Part shown: piece after piece, positions 27,458 to 35,328 of the stretch
Layout: each line of letters opens with the position of its first letter
Numbering within the stretch: the first letter of the stretch is position 1
Source: Thiodiazotropha sp040791665
GTDB taxonomy: Bacteria > Pseudomonadota > Gammaproteobacteria > Chromatiales > Chromatiaceae
DNA: 64,000 bases
Assembly: GCA_040791665.1 (NCBI GenBank)
Contig: JBFNNX010000031.1
Location: 62,001 to 126,000 of the forward strand
Reading direction: 5' to 3'
Made by a program: the position numbers and the translations under genes
The notes under the pieces: generated by a model
Database searches by the model: none
What the model was told of the DNA's origin: nothing
What the model saw: only the letters and a program-made list of their open reading frames with translations

Positions 27458-27721
27458 ATGAATATTCAGGATAGTGACCTGTCGAATATTGAACGACTGC
27501 GTTGGCAGTGCCGTCGGGGCATGCTCGAGCTGGATGTATTGTTGGAAGCCTTTCTGGAACAGCATTACACCGAGCTCTCTCCCCGATTGCAGCGACTCTT
27601 TATACAGCTATTGGGCTTCCCCGATCCCGTAATCCATGCCTGGTGTGTCGGCGGTGAGCCACCGGAAGATCAGGAGTTCGGTGAGCTGGTTGCAACTATC
27701 AGGGAGACCAGGGCCTGTTGA
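27458..27721 (+). CDS. sdhE: SdhE (CptB) FAD assembly factor
   Basis: An 87-residue protein that promotes covalent flavinylation of SdhA. LRWQCRRGMLELDVLLEAF contains the RGMxELD motif; LFIQLLGFPDPVIHAW is the second conserved block. ATG 27458 was preferred to a GTG nine bases upstream. The last codons (R-A-C-stop, AGGGCCTGTTGA) coincide with the end of an inverted-repeat-element remnant, so the C-terminus may have been replaced by insertion. It is the last gene of the sdh operon. Confidence 0.88.
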   Translation: MNIQDSDLSNIERLRWQCRRGMLELDVLLEAFLEQHYTELSPRLQRLFIQLLGFPDPVIHAWCVGGEPPEDQEFGELVATIRETRAC

Positions 27722-27734
27722 AACTAACCCATAC
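27710..27734. repeat. Remnant of an inverted-repeat-element end at the sdhE stop codon
   Basis: AGGGCCTGTTGAAACTAACC and the following CATAC match the element's terminal repeat (AGGGCCTGTTAACACTAATC...) at about 21 of 24 positions. Only one end is recognisable; no opposite end was found nearby. The TGA stop of sdhE lies inside it. Confidence 0.6.
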
Positions 27735-27755
27735 GGCATAGGGTTGTGCGTTAGA

Positions 27756-28115
27756 TCAGCGGCTCATGGAGTCGAGTTCCATCAGTATGTCCACAAGTTT
27801 GGCTGACAGCTTGAACATCTCTGTCATCGCCTCCTCCATGCCGTTCTTATCGTCGCTCTTTTTACAGTCCAGGGCACGTTGGCTCGCTTGGTGAAATTGT
27901 TCATGTGGCTCAAGGATGGAATCGAAAATAGCGCAGGCTTCTTCGCTGATAGCCGCTGATTGTGCAGGGCCGTCACTATCGAGCCATTGCCCGAGTTTAC
28001 ATGAATGATGATCGCTCCCCTGGAAGTCTCCCCTGTCCTCCAAAGTCGCCTTTAATTTCCCCAAATATTGAATATGGTCGTTCATTCGTCTTAGAAAGAA
28101 AGCGTTTTCACTCAT
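27756..28115 (-). CDS. Stand-alone CZB (chemoreceptor zinc-binding) domain protein
   Basis: A 119-residue helical protein. The CZB pattern is seen: a His in HIQYLGKLKATL, then SDHHSCKLGQWLD with the Cys and the Gly-x-Trp, and a C-terminal LEPHEQFHQASQ His pair. In chemoreceptors and diguanylate cyclases this domain binds zinc and senses zinc or hypochlorous acid; here it stands alone. AGGGAA precedes the ATG. It lies 116 bases downstream of the roadblock gene on the same strand, so it is either the last gene of that operon or separately transcribed. Confidence 0.75.
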   Translation of the reverse strand: MSENAFFLRRMNDHIQYLGKLKATLEDRGDFQGSDHHSCKLGQWLDSDGPAQSAAISEEACAIFDSILEPHEQFHQASQRALDCKKSDDKNGMEEAMTEMFKLSAKLVDILMELDSMSR

Positions 28116-28231
28116 GATCGCTATTCCCTGTTGATATATAACGATGGATAGTCGTTTACCTATCCCTGTTAACTTTTTTCCGGGGCTGCATTTTCCAAAA
28201 AGAAGGTGGAATGCGGCACACTGGCCGTGGG

Positions 28232-28594
28232 TTAGATTAATTTCTCAATGCTCTCAGCAGCACGCTTGACATCGAGAAATATCAAGCCCAATTTTGCATT
28301 GGTTTTTGCCAATACCGTAACCACGGCCTCTGGTCCGGCATGTGCCATCAATACATAGCCATTTCCTCCCTTAACCAATACCTGCTCCAATTCACCACGT
28401 GCTAGCTCCTGAGCCGTGCGATCGCCAAGCGAAAGCATGGCTGCGCTCATGGCGCCGACACGGTCTTCATCCAGGGACTGGGGTAACTGTGAGGCCATGA
28501 TCAGACCGTCAGTAGAGATGACTGCTGAGGCCTCGATATCCGCAGAGGTTCCATTAAGTTCGCTAAGTATTGAGTTGAGCATATCTGCGCGCAT
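28232..28594 (-). CDS. Roadblock/LC7-domain protein (MglB-like)
   Basis: A 120-residue roadblock fold: MLNSILSELNGTSADIEASAVISTDGLIMAS, ALSLGDRTAQELARGELEQVLVKG and the strand GYVLMAHAG followed by VTVLAKTNAKLGLIFLDVKRAA. In bacteria such proteins act as GTPase-activating or scaffolding partners for MglA-like GTPases, and the GTPase gene lies upstream in the same operon. GGAGAT is 8 bases before the ATG. It starts 4 bases after the small gene before it. Confidence 0.88.
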   Translation of the reverse strand: MRADMLNSILSELNGTSADIEASAVISTDGLIMASQLPQSLDEDRVGAMSAAMLSLGDRTAQELARGELEQVLVKGGNGYVLMAHAGPEAVVTVLAKTNAKLGLIFLDVKRAAESIEKLI

Positions 28595-28598
28595 GAGC

Positions 28599-28763
28599 TT
28601 ATCTCCGTGTAATGGTATAGAAATTTAAGTAATTGCCTGTTGTCCGCGTACCGTTCCCTACAGGCATATCTGTCGGTTGCACAATAACCTCACAAGCCTG
28701 AATCTTTTTGTCATCGACAGGGTGGGTTCCGGTAGCGGCGTCATCCAGAAACACCATATTCAT
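28599..28763 (-). CDS. Small ORF (54 codons) between two operon genes
   Basis: A 54-residue protein, no family recognised, ending TRTTGNYLNFYTITRR. Support is positional: its ATG overlaps the stop of the preceding gene as ATGA, and its stop lies 4 bases before the roadblock start, so it fills the operon exactly. It contains DDAATGTHPVDDKKIQACEVIVQ. It could instead be a non-functional leftover of a longer C-terminus of the upstream gene in another frame. Confidence 0.4.
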   Translation of the reverse strand: MNMVFLDDAATGTHPVDDKKIQACEVIVQPTDMPVGNGTRTTGNYLNFYTITRR

Positions 28764-29410
28764 TGCGATCTTCGTTTGCTGCTGGAATATCGTGTGTTTA
28801 GCGCCCACACCAGGGATGTGAATTCGGGTATGTTGAAGCGGGGTATGCCCTGTAACACCAGTACAAACCGCTGTTCATCGATATACAGGGGCCAAAATCC
28901 CAGTTGGTTGTTTCCGGCGGCATCGACCAATGCCCATGCGCTGGTTGAGAGGCGCAGGTTATTCTGTGTCAATGCTTTGTGTCGGCTGTCGAGAGAGGCG
29001 ATATCAGCACTCAAGGCTGACAGCTCGATTGCCGCTTCATGAGTAAACCCCGAAGCTGCCACATGGAAGCCGTGACTATCTGCCAGCAGTGCCTTGCCAC
29101 AATCGGATAGTGACGGCAGAAGGTTGGGAAGTAACTTTTCCAATGTGCCGGATTGACTAGAGCGAGGTTTCTTAAAACCTTCCACCCATCCGAGATTTTG
29201 AGCTCGAAACAGTGCCTCTTGTGCATCCGTTCCTGCCAGTCCAGTCCATTGTTCCAGCACCTGTTGTGTCAGCCCCGGTGTAGTTTCATGTTGCAGTAAC
29301 GCACAGAGTAAGCAATGTATAGGATCGTTGTTTTGCTGGGATGCTGCATGAAATGCACCGGCTGGCGTGGGTAATGCAAAGCGGTTATCGATAAGTCTGT
29401 ATGAGGACAT
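28760..29410 (-). CDS. Unknown protein in the GTPase/roadblock operon
   Basis: A 216-residue soluble protein, family not recognised. The N-terminal half has a helix-rich segment (LLCALLQHETTPGLTQQVLEQWTG), followed by LGWVEGFKKP; the C-terminal half looks mixed alpha/beta, ending FVLVLQGIPRFNIPEFTSLVWALNTRY. The C-terminal part could itself be roadblock-like, but this is a guess. The ATG at 29410 has GGAAGG upstream and begins 1 base after the GTPase stop, so the pair is tightly coupled. Confidence 0.6.
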   Translation of the reverse strand: MSSYRLIDNRFALPTPAGAFHAASQQNNDPIHCLLCALLQHETTPGLTQQVLEQWTGLAGTDAQEALFRAQNLGWVEGFKKPRSSQSGTLEKLLPNLLPSLSDCGKALLADSHGFHVAASGFTHEAAIELSALSADIASLDSRHKALTQNNLRLSTSAWALVDAAGNNQLGFWPLYIDEQRFVLVLQGIPRFNIPEFTSLVWALNTRYSSSKRRSQ

Positions 29411-29411
29411 A

Positions 29412-29948
29412 TCAACCTTCCAATCCGGGATCGATTGAATAGAGCAATGCCTCCACCAGCAGGGAGACGTCTCTCTTTGCACGCGCATCCGCTTCGAATA
29501 TGGGAATCTTCAGGCCGCTGTCTTCAAGCTGCAGGTAATAATCCTCCAATCTCGGTTTTTTACTTAGATCCATTTGGGTTACCCCAATTACCACTTTGGT
29601 GCGACTGATGAAGTGTTTGAAGGCATCCAGGAAAAAATGCATGTCGCTGAATGGGTCCGGTCTGCTATTACTGACCAGGAGTATCAATCCGATACCACCA
29701 TGAGTCAGTATCTCCCACATAAAATCAAAGCGCTCTTGTCCCGGTGTGCCATACAGATGGATACGCTCCCGATTGTCGAGCGAGATCATGCCGTAGTCCA
29801 TAGCGACGGTGGTACCCGGTTTTTGGCTTTTTGTCATATCGCTGGCTTTTTCGTCGGTGACGATGGGTTCGATATCACTGATCGATCCGATGGCAGTGGT
29901 CTTGCCAACACCTACCGGGCCACTGAAGATGATCTTATGGTCGTTCAT
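29412..29948 (-). CDS. Ras/MglA-like small GTPase (COG2229 type)
   Basis: A 178-residue GTPase. G1 is GPVGVGKTT (residues 10-18), G3 is YGTPGQERF (66-74), where Thr replaces the usual Asp as in MglA, and G4 is TQMD (124-127) in place of NKxD. EADARAK is near the G5 position. The related MglA sets cell polarity and drives type IV pili with roadblock-type MglB. AGGA precedes ATG 29948. It sits between the receiver-like gene and an unknown partner, with a roadblock gene downstream. Confidence 0.85.
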   Translation of the reverse strand: MNDHKIIFSGPVGVGKTTAIGSISDIEPIVTDEKASDMTKSQKPGTTVAMDYGMISLDNRERIHLYGTPGQERFDFMWEILTHGGIGLILLVSNSRPDPFSDMHFFLDAFKHFISRTKVVIGVTQMDLSKKPRLEDYYLQLEDSGLKIPIFEADARAKRDVSLLVEALLYSIDPGLEG

Positions 29949-29952
29949 GGTC

Positions 29953-31134
29953 CTATTTTCCTCCCCTGAGACGGTCAAGCAGGCTGCCAAACAGACCCCT
30001 GAGTTTTGATTTTTCTACCGCAGGCGGTGCGATCAGCGTATCTACCGCTCTTCGTGTCTCACCCGCCAGCTGGACAGCACAGGCGGCACTGTAAAAGGCG
30101 AATACATAACGTTGCGGGATATTCAGCGCATTGGCCGTATCGAGCAGGGATCTCGGTTGTTCTGCCCATAAGGCGGCGATGGGCATGGCATAGGGAGTGA
30201 TGATAAGTCGGGTGAAATTGGGCCAACGACGTAAATAGATTGGTTGGCGGATATTCGTGCCTTCCGGTATCCGCCCTCTGGAGGCCCACAGTGCAAGCTG
30301 CCAGATGAAGGATTGGAAAGAGTGCTTTGTGGCTTCCGCTGGAGGTGTCCAGCCCGCCTCAACGGGGCTTAGCTGCACCTCCAGGGTGGTATCGGGCATA
30401 GTGCAATAGGGGCGTAGTTGTCTATCGGTTGCTGAACTCCATATTTTATTGTTAACGATATCCAGGGTAATCCCGGGCCATGGGCCCTCTATGTCGATGT
30501 TGTGGTTATGGCGGACAGCCTGATTTAATGCCTGTTGAACCAAACCTTGCAGATAGTGCTCCGGGTTATAGTAGATTTTGTTGATGTGTTCCGGATCATC
30601 CGGATCGATGTCGGGTGAGGTGCCGATGAAGGCCTGCTCCTGGGAAGCACTCATGAGTGAGGCGGCCCGGCGTGTCGAAACAACTTTATTCCGTGTTGGA
30701 TGCTCGCTTGGTATAGGTTTTATATCGTTGCAGTGAGTACTGCCGATTGCCGGCTCACTGTCCGTGTCTACAGCGGTTAGGTTACGGCGATGGCTCTCTA
30801 TTGCAGCGATCAGGCGCTCGACGGGGATCGGCTTCTGTACGAATAGGGTATGCCGGTCTGAAATCTCGAGACTATTGATCGAGACCAGGATCAGTGGCCA
30901 GTCCGGGTGGCGCTCACGGAACTCTTTCCACTTTTGATCGCCGCCAAAGGAGTCCAGGTCGAGAATGCAGATCTCCGAGGAGGCCTCTTCCGTCAGCACA
31001 TAACGTTTGTTGCAGCGGTTCGAAAAGAGCACCCGAAGAGCGTTGCGTTGTCGCTGGTCCATCCCGATTGCGGCCAGTCGTGTCGGACCGAGGGATGGTT
31101 CGGTCAAGTTAGTCATGGTCTTTATCGATTTCAT
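29953..31134 (-). CDS. Receiver-like N-terminus with unknown C-terminal domain, GTPase operon
   Basis: A 393-residue protein. Residues 20-115 resemble a response-regulator receiver: SEICILDLDSFGG gives a candidate phospho-acceptor (Asp59 or Asp61), PLILVSIN the switch strand and FVQKPIPVERLIAAI the Lys-Pro (Lys101) end. Residues 190-370 form a second domain (HYLQGLVQQALNQAV; YLRRWPNFTRLIITPYAMPI; ALNIPQRYVFAFYSAACAVQ), not recognised. It uses ATG 31134 with AGGAAC 6-7 bases upstream and overlaps the FimV-like gene by 26 bases. It may link phospho-signalling to the GTPase. Confidence 0.6.
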   Translation of the reverse strand: MKSIKTMTNLTEPSLGPTRLAAIGMDQRQRNALRVLFSNRCNKRYVLTEEASSEICILDLDSFGGDQKWKEFRERHPDWPLILVSINSLEISDRHTLFVQKPIPVERLIAAIESHRRNLTAVDTDSEPAIGSTHCNDIKPIPSEHPTRNKVVSTRRAASLMSASQEQAFIGTSPDIDPDDPEHINKIYYNPEHYLQGLVQQALNQAVRHNHNIDIEGPWPGITLDIVNNKIWSSATDRQLRPYCTMPDTTLEVQLSPVEAGWTPPAEATKHSFQSFIWQLALWASRGRIPEGTNIRQPIYLRRWPNFTRLIITPYAMPIAALWAEQPRSLLDTANALNIPQRYVFAFYSAACAVQLAGETRRAVDTLIAPPAVEKSKLRGLFGSLLDRLRGGK

Positions 31135-31861
31135 GCAATAGTTCCTGCCATGCTATTTGTGCTGGATTCGATGTAGTTTCAAGACGCTGTAGAAAGTGCA
31201 CGATCTGAGTCTTTATGCGGGAGTGGCGGTAGATTTCGAGTAAGGCATGATGTAGCTCCAGTCGACCCGGAGCAGCTAAAATTGCGCTTTCCAGGGTCTC
31301 CCGTGCCAAATCGGTTTGTCCATACGCAAGCTGCTCGGATGCGATTTGCAAAGGGTCGGTCTGGTCATCGGCATCCGACTCCTCGTAGCGGATCAGCAAC
31401 TCATGGCTGACACGGCCTGTACTCAGTACAGAACCGATTGAACTGAGATTGTGGCGCGATCCATTTTCCAACAGATAGTCCAGCAATTGTTGGTACGCCT
31501 GGCGCTGCAACAGGGGATAGGCCAATGAAAGCAAACGTTTGCACAAGGCAGCGCCTTTTCCGTCGAGTACCAGAAAAAGATCGATGAGCGCACCATGAAT
31601 ATCGGGATCTGCCATCCCTGCCAGCAGATTGATTCGTTGTACATGTAACCAGAGTGCATTCGGTGTTCTGGCAACCTCATGCGCATAGAAGGTCTTGGCT
31701 TTGGATTCCCAGCCACGGGCATCGATATGCAGATGCCCCCGATAGATTATCCGGAAGGCGGGCTCGAGAGATTGACAGGCTGTTGACTCAACCTCCCCAG
31801 GTTCCGGTGCAGGGGACGATTCGATCAAAGGCTGTGGTGTTGGATCAGCTATCCATGTCAT
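31109..31861 (-). CDS. FimV-like TPR protein, first gene of the GTPase operon
   Basis: A 250-residue protein. The C-terminal segment (DPLQIASEQLAYGQTDLARETLESAI, followed by ELHHALLEIYRHSRI) is a TPR-like pair reminiscent of the FimV cytoplasmic domain, which is a polar hub for type IV pili in Pseudomonas. The middle (LHVQRINLLAGMADPDIHGALIDLFLVL) is alpha-helical. No membrane segment or LysM domain is present. AAGGACC precedes the ATG. It diverges from dnaX over 291 bases, which should carry the operon promoter. Confidence 0.55.
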   Translation of the reverse strand: MTWIADPTPQPLIESSPAPEPGEVESTACQSLEPAFRIIYRGHLHIDARGWESKAKTFYAHEVARTPNALWLHVQRINLLAGMADPDIHGALIDLFLVLDGKGAALCKRLLSLAYPLLQRQAYQQLLDYLLENGSRHNLSSIGSVLSTGRVSHELLIRYEESDADDQTDPLQIASEQLAYGQTDLARETLESAILAAPGRLELHHALLEIYRHSRIKTQIVHFLQRLETTSNPAQIAWQELLHEIDKDHD

Positions 31862-32152
31862 TGCCGGTCCTTATGGCAGATCTATATTTAGCGTAGAGAC
31901 CGCTTTACCTGATTCTGGCTACGCACAAGGCCAGCAAACCGTTTCTGCTATGCTGCTAGGCCGAATCCATGAAAACCCTGAACAGAGTGTTGGTTTTTCA
32001 TCCTCGATGTTGTTTAGCGTTCATCCATAAAGATACTTTAATCGTTTTGTTATTCAGATTCGGCTGGTGCATTAGTCTGCAAACGGCAGTGATTCCGCTG
32101 ATGATTCGGGTTAAACTGCCCATCTTGAGTCTGCGGATGACGAATCGTTTAA

Positions 32153-33763
32153 ATGTCTTATCAGGTACTTGCACGTAAATGGCGACCCCAACTGTTCAGC
32201 CAATTGGTAGGTCAGCAACATGTTGTAAAAGCACTTACCAACGCGCTGGAACGTGAACAGCTGCATCACGCCTATCTGTTTACCGGGACACGTGGTGTGG
32301 GCAAGACGACCCTGGCGAGGATCTTTGCGAAATCATTGAATTGTGAAAAGGGGGTCAGCGCATCTCCTTGTGGTGTGTGCGATGCCTGCCGTGAGATCGA
32401 TGAAGGGCGGTTCGTCGACCTCCTTGAGGTGGATGCCGCGTCGAGGACGAAGGTGGATCAGACCCGGGAGCTATTGGAAAACGTACCTTACGCACCGGTA
32501 CGTGGCCGCTACAAGGTGTATCTGATAGACGAAGTTCATATGTTTTCGGCAAGTAGTTTCAACGCTTTATTGAAAACTCTTGAGGAACCGCCTCCGCATG
32601 TGAAGTTTATTTTGGCTACAACCGATCCGCAAAAGGTGCCGGTGACCGTACTCTCGCGCTGTCTCCAGTTCAATCTCAAGCGTCTTAGCAGGGAGCAGAT
32701 CGAGTCACAGCTACGCTACATACTGCAGGAGGAAAAAATTCTCCACGACGAGCTGTCCCTCTCTCTGCTCGCAAGAGGCGCCGACGGCAGTATGCGCGAC
32801 GGGTTGAGCCTGCTCGATCAGGCTATCGCCTTCGGTGGGGGAGAGGTCAAAGGATCCGATGTCACTGTAATGATCGGTACCATCGGTGCGGATCAGATCT
32901 ATCTTCTGCTTGAGGCGTTGGCGAAATCGGATGGACGGCGGGTGATGTCCCTGGTATCTGAGATGGCTGAACGTGCGGCTGATTTCAGCAATGCCCTGCA
33001 AGAGCTGCTGGCCATGCTGCATCAGATCGGGATGTTGCAGATCGTGACGGAGTATGAGCCTGACGAAGCCTATGACCCGCAGCGCCTGCGGGGGATTGCA
33101 GAGGCCATATCACCGGAGGATGCGCAGCTCTACTATCAGATCGTGCTGTTGGGGCAGAAGGAGCTCGACCTGGCGCCCGATCCTCGCAGCGGTTTTGAAA
33201 TGGTTCTACTCCGCCTGCTGGCGTTCAGACCGGATCAGCCTGAAGCGGTACACAGTGAATCAGGTGGTTCGCAAGCCAAGAGCCGGAGGATACCGAGTGG
33301 CCAGCCGACAGGCCGCAAGAGTGCAGATGTTAAAACCGCTGTACAGCCCGCATACAATCCGTCTGCGACGGATCCCTCCGATTGGGAGGCCTTCGTCAAT
33401 GCAATGAATTTGGGTGGTATCACCAGTCAGCTTGCCCACAATTGCACTTTCCACAGTTGGGACGGAGAGACTCTTCGCTTGACTCTCGATGCCTCAATGA
33501 AGCAGCTGCGGGTCGGTCAGTCGGAAAAGCGCCTGTTGGATAGCATTAACCGGATTCTGGGGAGAGAGACGAAACTCCTGATCACGGAAGCGGTCCCCGA
33601 TAATGAGACACCGGCGATGCGACAGAAACGGAAACGGCAGGAGCGCCAAAAGGAGGCTGAGGCCACGATGATGAACGATCCCTTGGTACGGGAGATGGAG
33701 GAGCGTTTTTCGGCGCGTCTTCTGACCGATTCCATCAAGCCGATGGATGAACCGGGAAGTTGA
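32153..33763 (+). CDS. dnaX: DNA polymerase III tau/gamma subunit (clamp loader)
   Basis: A 536-residue subunit. Walker A is GTRGVGKTT, the zinc site is in CEKGVSASPCGVCDAC, Walker B is LIDEVHMF and the SRC motif is VLSRCLQF. Domain III and a shorter tau C-terminus (WEAFVNAMNLGGI through LLITEAV) follow. It is shorter than E. coli DnaX (643), with a compact linker around residue 365-410. It begins the conserved dnaX-ybaB-recR order. Confidence 0.95.
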   Translation: MSYQVLARKWRPQLFSQLVGQQHVVKALTNALEREQLHHAYLFTGTRGVGKTTLARIFAKSLNCEKGVSASPCGVCDACREIDEGRFVDLLEVDAASRTKVDQTRELLENVPYAPVRGRYKVYLIDEVHMFSASSFNALLKTLEEPPPHVKFILATTDPQKVPVTVLSRCLQFNLKRLSREQIESQLRYILQEEKILHDELSLSLLARGADGSMRDGLSLLDQAIAFGGGEVKGSDVTVMIGTIGADQIYLLLEALAKSDGRRVMSLVSEMAERAADFSNALQELLAMLHQIGMLQIVTEYEPDEAYDPQRLRGIAEAISPEDAQLYYQIVLLGQKELDLAPDPRSGFEMVLLRLLAFRPDQPEAVHSESGGSQAKSRRIPSGQPTGRKSADVKTAVQPAYNPSATDPSDWEAFVNAMNLGGITSQLAHNCTFHSWDGETLRLTLDASMKQLRVGQSEKRLLDSINRILGRETKLLITEAVPDNETPAMRQKRKRQERQKEAEATMMNDPLVREMEERFSARLLTDSIKPMDEPGS

Positions 33764-33947
33764 GCGTGCAAACGCCGGAGACATTTTAAGATTTGACAGG
33801 TTCTGAGAACATCAAACTAACACGCTGATATATAAGGGTGTTAATCTGGATCTTAAAGTGGATTCCAGGATCTGTTGGTAGTTGTTACACATCGAACCCC
33901 GGAGCCAATGATGGGGGGCGATAAATGATTGAGACGAGGATATTTCC

Positions 33948-34271
33948 ATGAAGGGTGGTTTAGGCAACTTAATGAAGCAGGCGCAGAAGATGCAAACTGA
34001 AATGCAGCAGGCGCAAGAGCGTTTGGCCCAGGAAGAGGTCACCGGCGAGTCTGGCGGCGGTCTGGTTAAGGTGGTCATGAACGGCAAGCATGAAGTGCGT
34101 CGCGTGGAGATTGACGACAGCCTGATGTCGGACGACAAGGAGATGCTGGAGGACCTGGTGGCTGCGGCACTGAACGACGCCTCGCAACGGGTAAGCCAGA
34201 AGATGCAGGAGAGCATGTCCGGGTTGACGGCCGGTTTGGGATTACCCCCCGGGATGAAACTTCCGTTCTGA
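33948..34271 (+). CDS. ybaB: YbaB/EbfC nucleoid-associated protein
   Basis: A 107-residue DNA-binding protein. It opens MKGGLGNLMKQAQKMQTEMQ, followed by QEEVTGESGGGLVKVVMNGKHEVRRVEID and a C-terminal VAAALNDASQRVSQKM. It is conserved between dnaX and recR. GAGGATATTTCC precedes the ATG. Confidence 0.95.
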   Translation: MKGGLGNLMKQAQKMQTEMQQAQERLAQEEVTGESGGGLVKVVMNGKHEVRRVEIDDSLMSDDKEMLEDLVAAALNDASQRVSQKMQESMSGLTAGLGLPPGMKLPF

Positions 34272-34302
34272 AAAGCTATGCATTTTTCAAATGGGATCTG
34301 CT

Positions 34303-34899
34303 ATGCCTAGTCCCTCACTGCTGCAGCAGTTGATCTCCGCCTTGAGATGTCTCCCCGGCGTGGGAGCAAAGAGCGCCCAGCGGATGGCCTATCATCTATT
34401 GGAGAGAGATCGCGATGGAGGAAGGGAGATGTCGAGGATTTTGGTGCAGGCCATGGACAGGATCGGACACTGTTCCCGTTGCCGTACCCTCAGTGAGAGC
34501 GAACTGTGTCAACTGTGTGCCAACCCGGAACGGGATCCGGCACAGCTCTGCATTGTCGAGACGCCCGCCGATCAGGCCATGATCGAACAGGCCATCGACT
34601 ACCGGGGTTGCTACTTTGTGCTAGGCGGACATCTCTCACCACTGGACGGCATAGGTCCGAAAGAGATTGGACTGGATCATCTGGATGAGCGTTTTGCCGA
34701 AGGCGAGGTCAAAGAGATTATTCTTGCCACCAACCCGACTATAGAGGGTGATGCGACTGCGCAATATATTCATGACATGGCAGAGACCCGAAGGATAAAA
34801 ACAACCCGAATTGCCCAGGGTGTTCCAATGGGTGGAGAGTTGGAATATGTGGATGGTGCAACATTGGCACACGCCTTTCGTGGGCGATCAGAGTTTTGA
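34303..34899 (+). CDS. recR: Recombination protein RecR
   Basis: A 198-residue member of the RecFOR gap-repair pathway. The helix-hairpin-helix is LRCLPGVGAKSAQRMAYHLL, the zinc finger CSRCRTLSESELCQLC, and the Toprim segment starts LCIVETPADQAMIEQA, then GCYFVLGGHLSPLDGIGP. ATG 34303 with GGGATCTGCT upstream was preferred to an ATG 12 bases earlier without a ribosome binding site. Confidence 0.95.
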   Translation: MPSPSLLQQLISALRCLPGVGAKSAQRMAYHLLERDRDGGREMSRILVQAMDRIGHCSRCRTLSESELCQLCANPERDPAQLCIVETPADQAMIEQAIDYRGCYFVLGGHLSPLDGIGPKEIGLDHLDERFAEGEVKEIILATNPTIEGDATAQYIHDMAETRRIKTTRIAQGVPMGGELEYVDGATLAHAFRGRSEF

Positions 34900-34908
34900 G
34901 GAGAGAGT

Positions 34909-35253
34909 ATGAGCGACTGCCTTTTCTGTAAATTTGTCAATGGTGAAATAGAGCCCGACAAGGTTTATGAAGATGAAGAACTGCTTGCCTTCCGGGACAT
35001 CAGTCCGCAAGCCCCGACCCATATACTGATCATCCCCAAACGGCATATTTCCACCCTCAACGATCTCGATCCGGACGATGAAGCGTTGATGGGTAAACTC
35101 ATCCTGGTGGCACAGAAGGTGGCGATAGCGGAAGGGATTGATGAGCTGGGTTACCGTACGGTGATCAACTGTAACAAGGATGCCGGGCAGTCTGTCTTCC
35201 ATATCCATCTGCACCTGTTGGGTGGCCGCCATATGAAGTGGCCTCCCGGATAG
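34909..35253 (+). CDS. HIT-family nucleotide hydrolase (HinT-like)
   Basis: A 114-residue protein. CLFCKFVNGEI carries the zinc-like Cys pair, and the catalytic triad is in SVFHIHLHLLGG (His-phi-His-phi-His). HIT proteins hydrolyse AMP-N bonds such as in AMP-lysine and adenosine phosphoramidates. GAGGAGAGAGT precedes the ATG, 9 bases after recR, so it joins that operon. Confidence 0.92.
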   Translation: MSDCLFCKFVNGEIEPDKVYEDEELLAFRDISPQAPTHILIIPKRHISTLNDLDPDDEALMGKLILVAQKVAIAEGIDELGYRTVINCNKDAGQSVFHIHLHLLGGRHMKWPPG

Positions 35254-35328
35254 GAAAAGGAGCAGGGGAATCCACGGCGCAATAGCAACCACCATCATCG
35301 GTGCGCCATGTGATTCTTACTACCAACC

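Noticed and set aside
31862..32152. Frame of 69 codons between the FimV-like gene and dnaX
   Set aside because: Composition unlike protein, no ribosome binding site, lies in the divergent promoter region.
33600..33763. Programmed frameshift in dnaX producing gamma
   Set aside because: No A-AAA-AAG-like slippery heptamer followed by a stem was seen.
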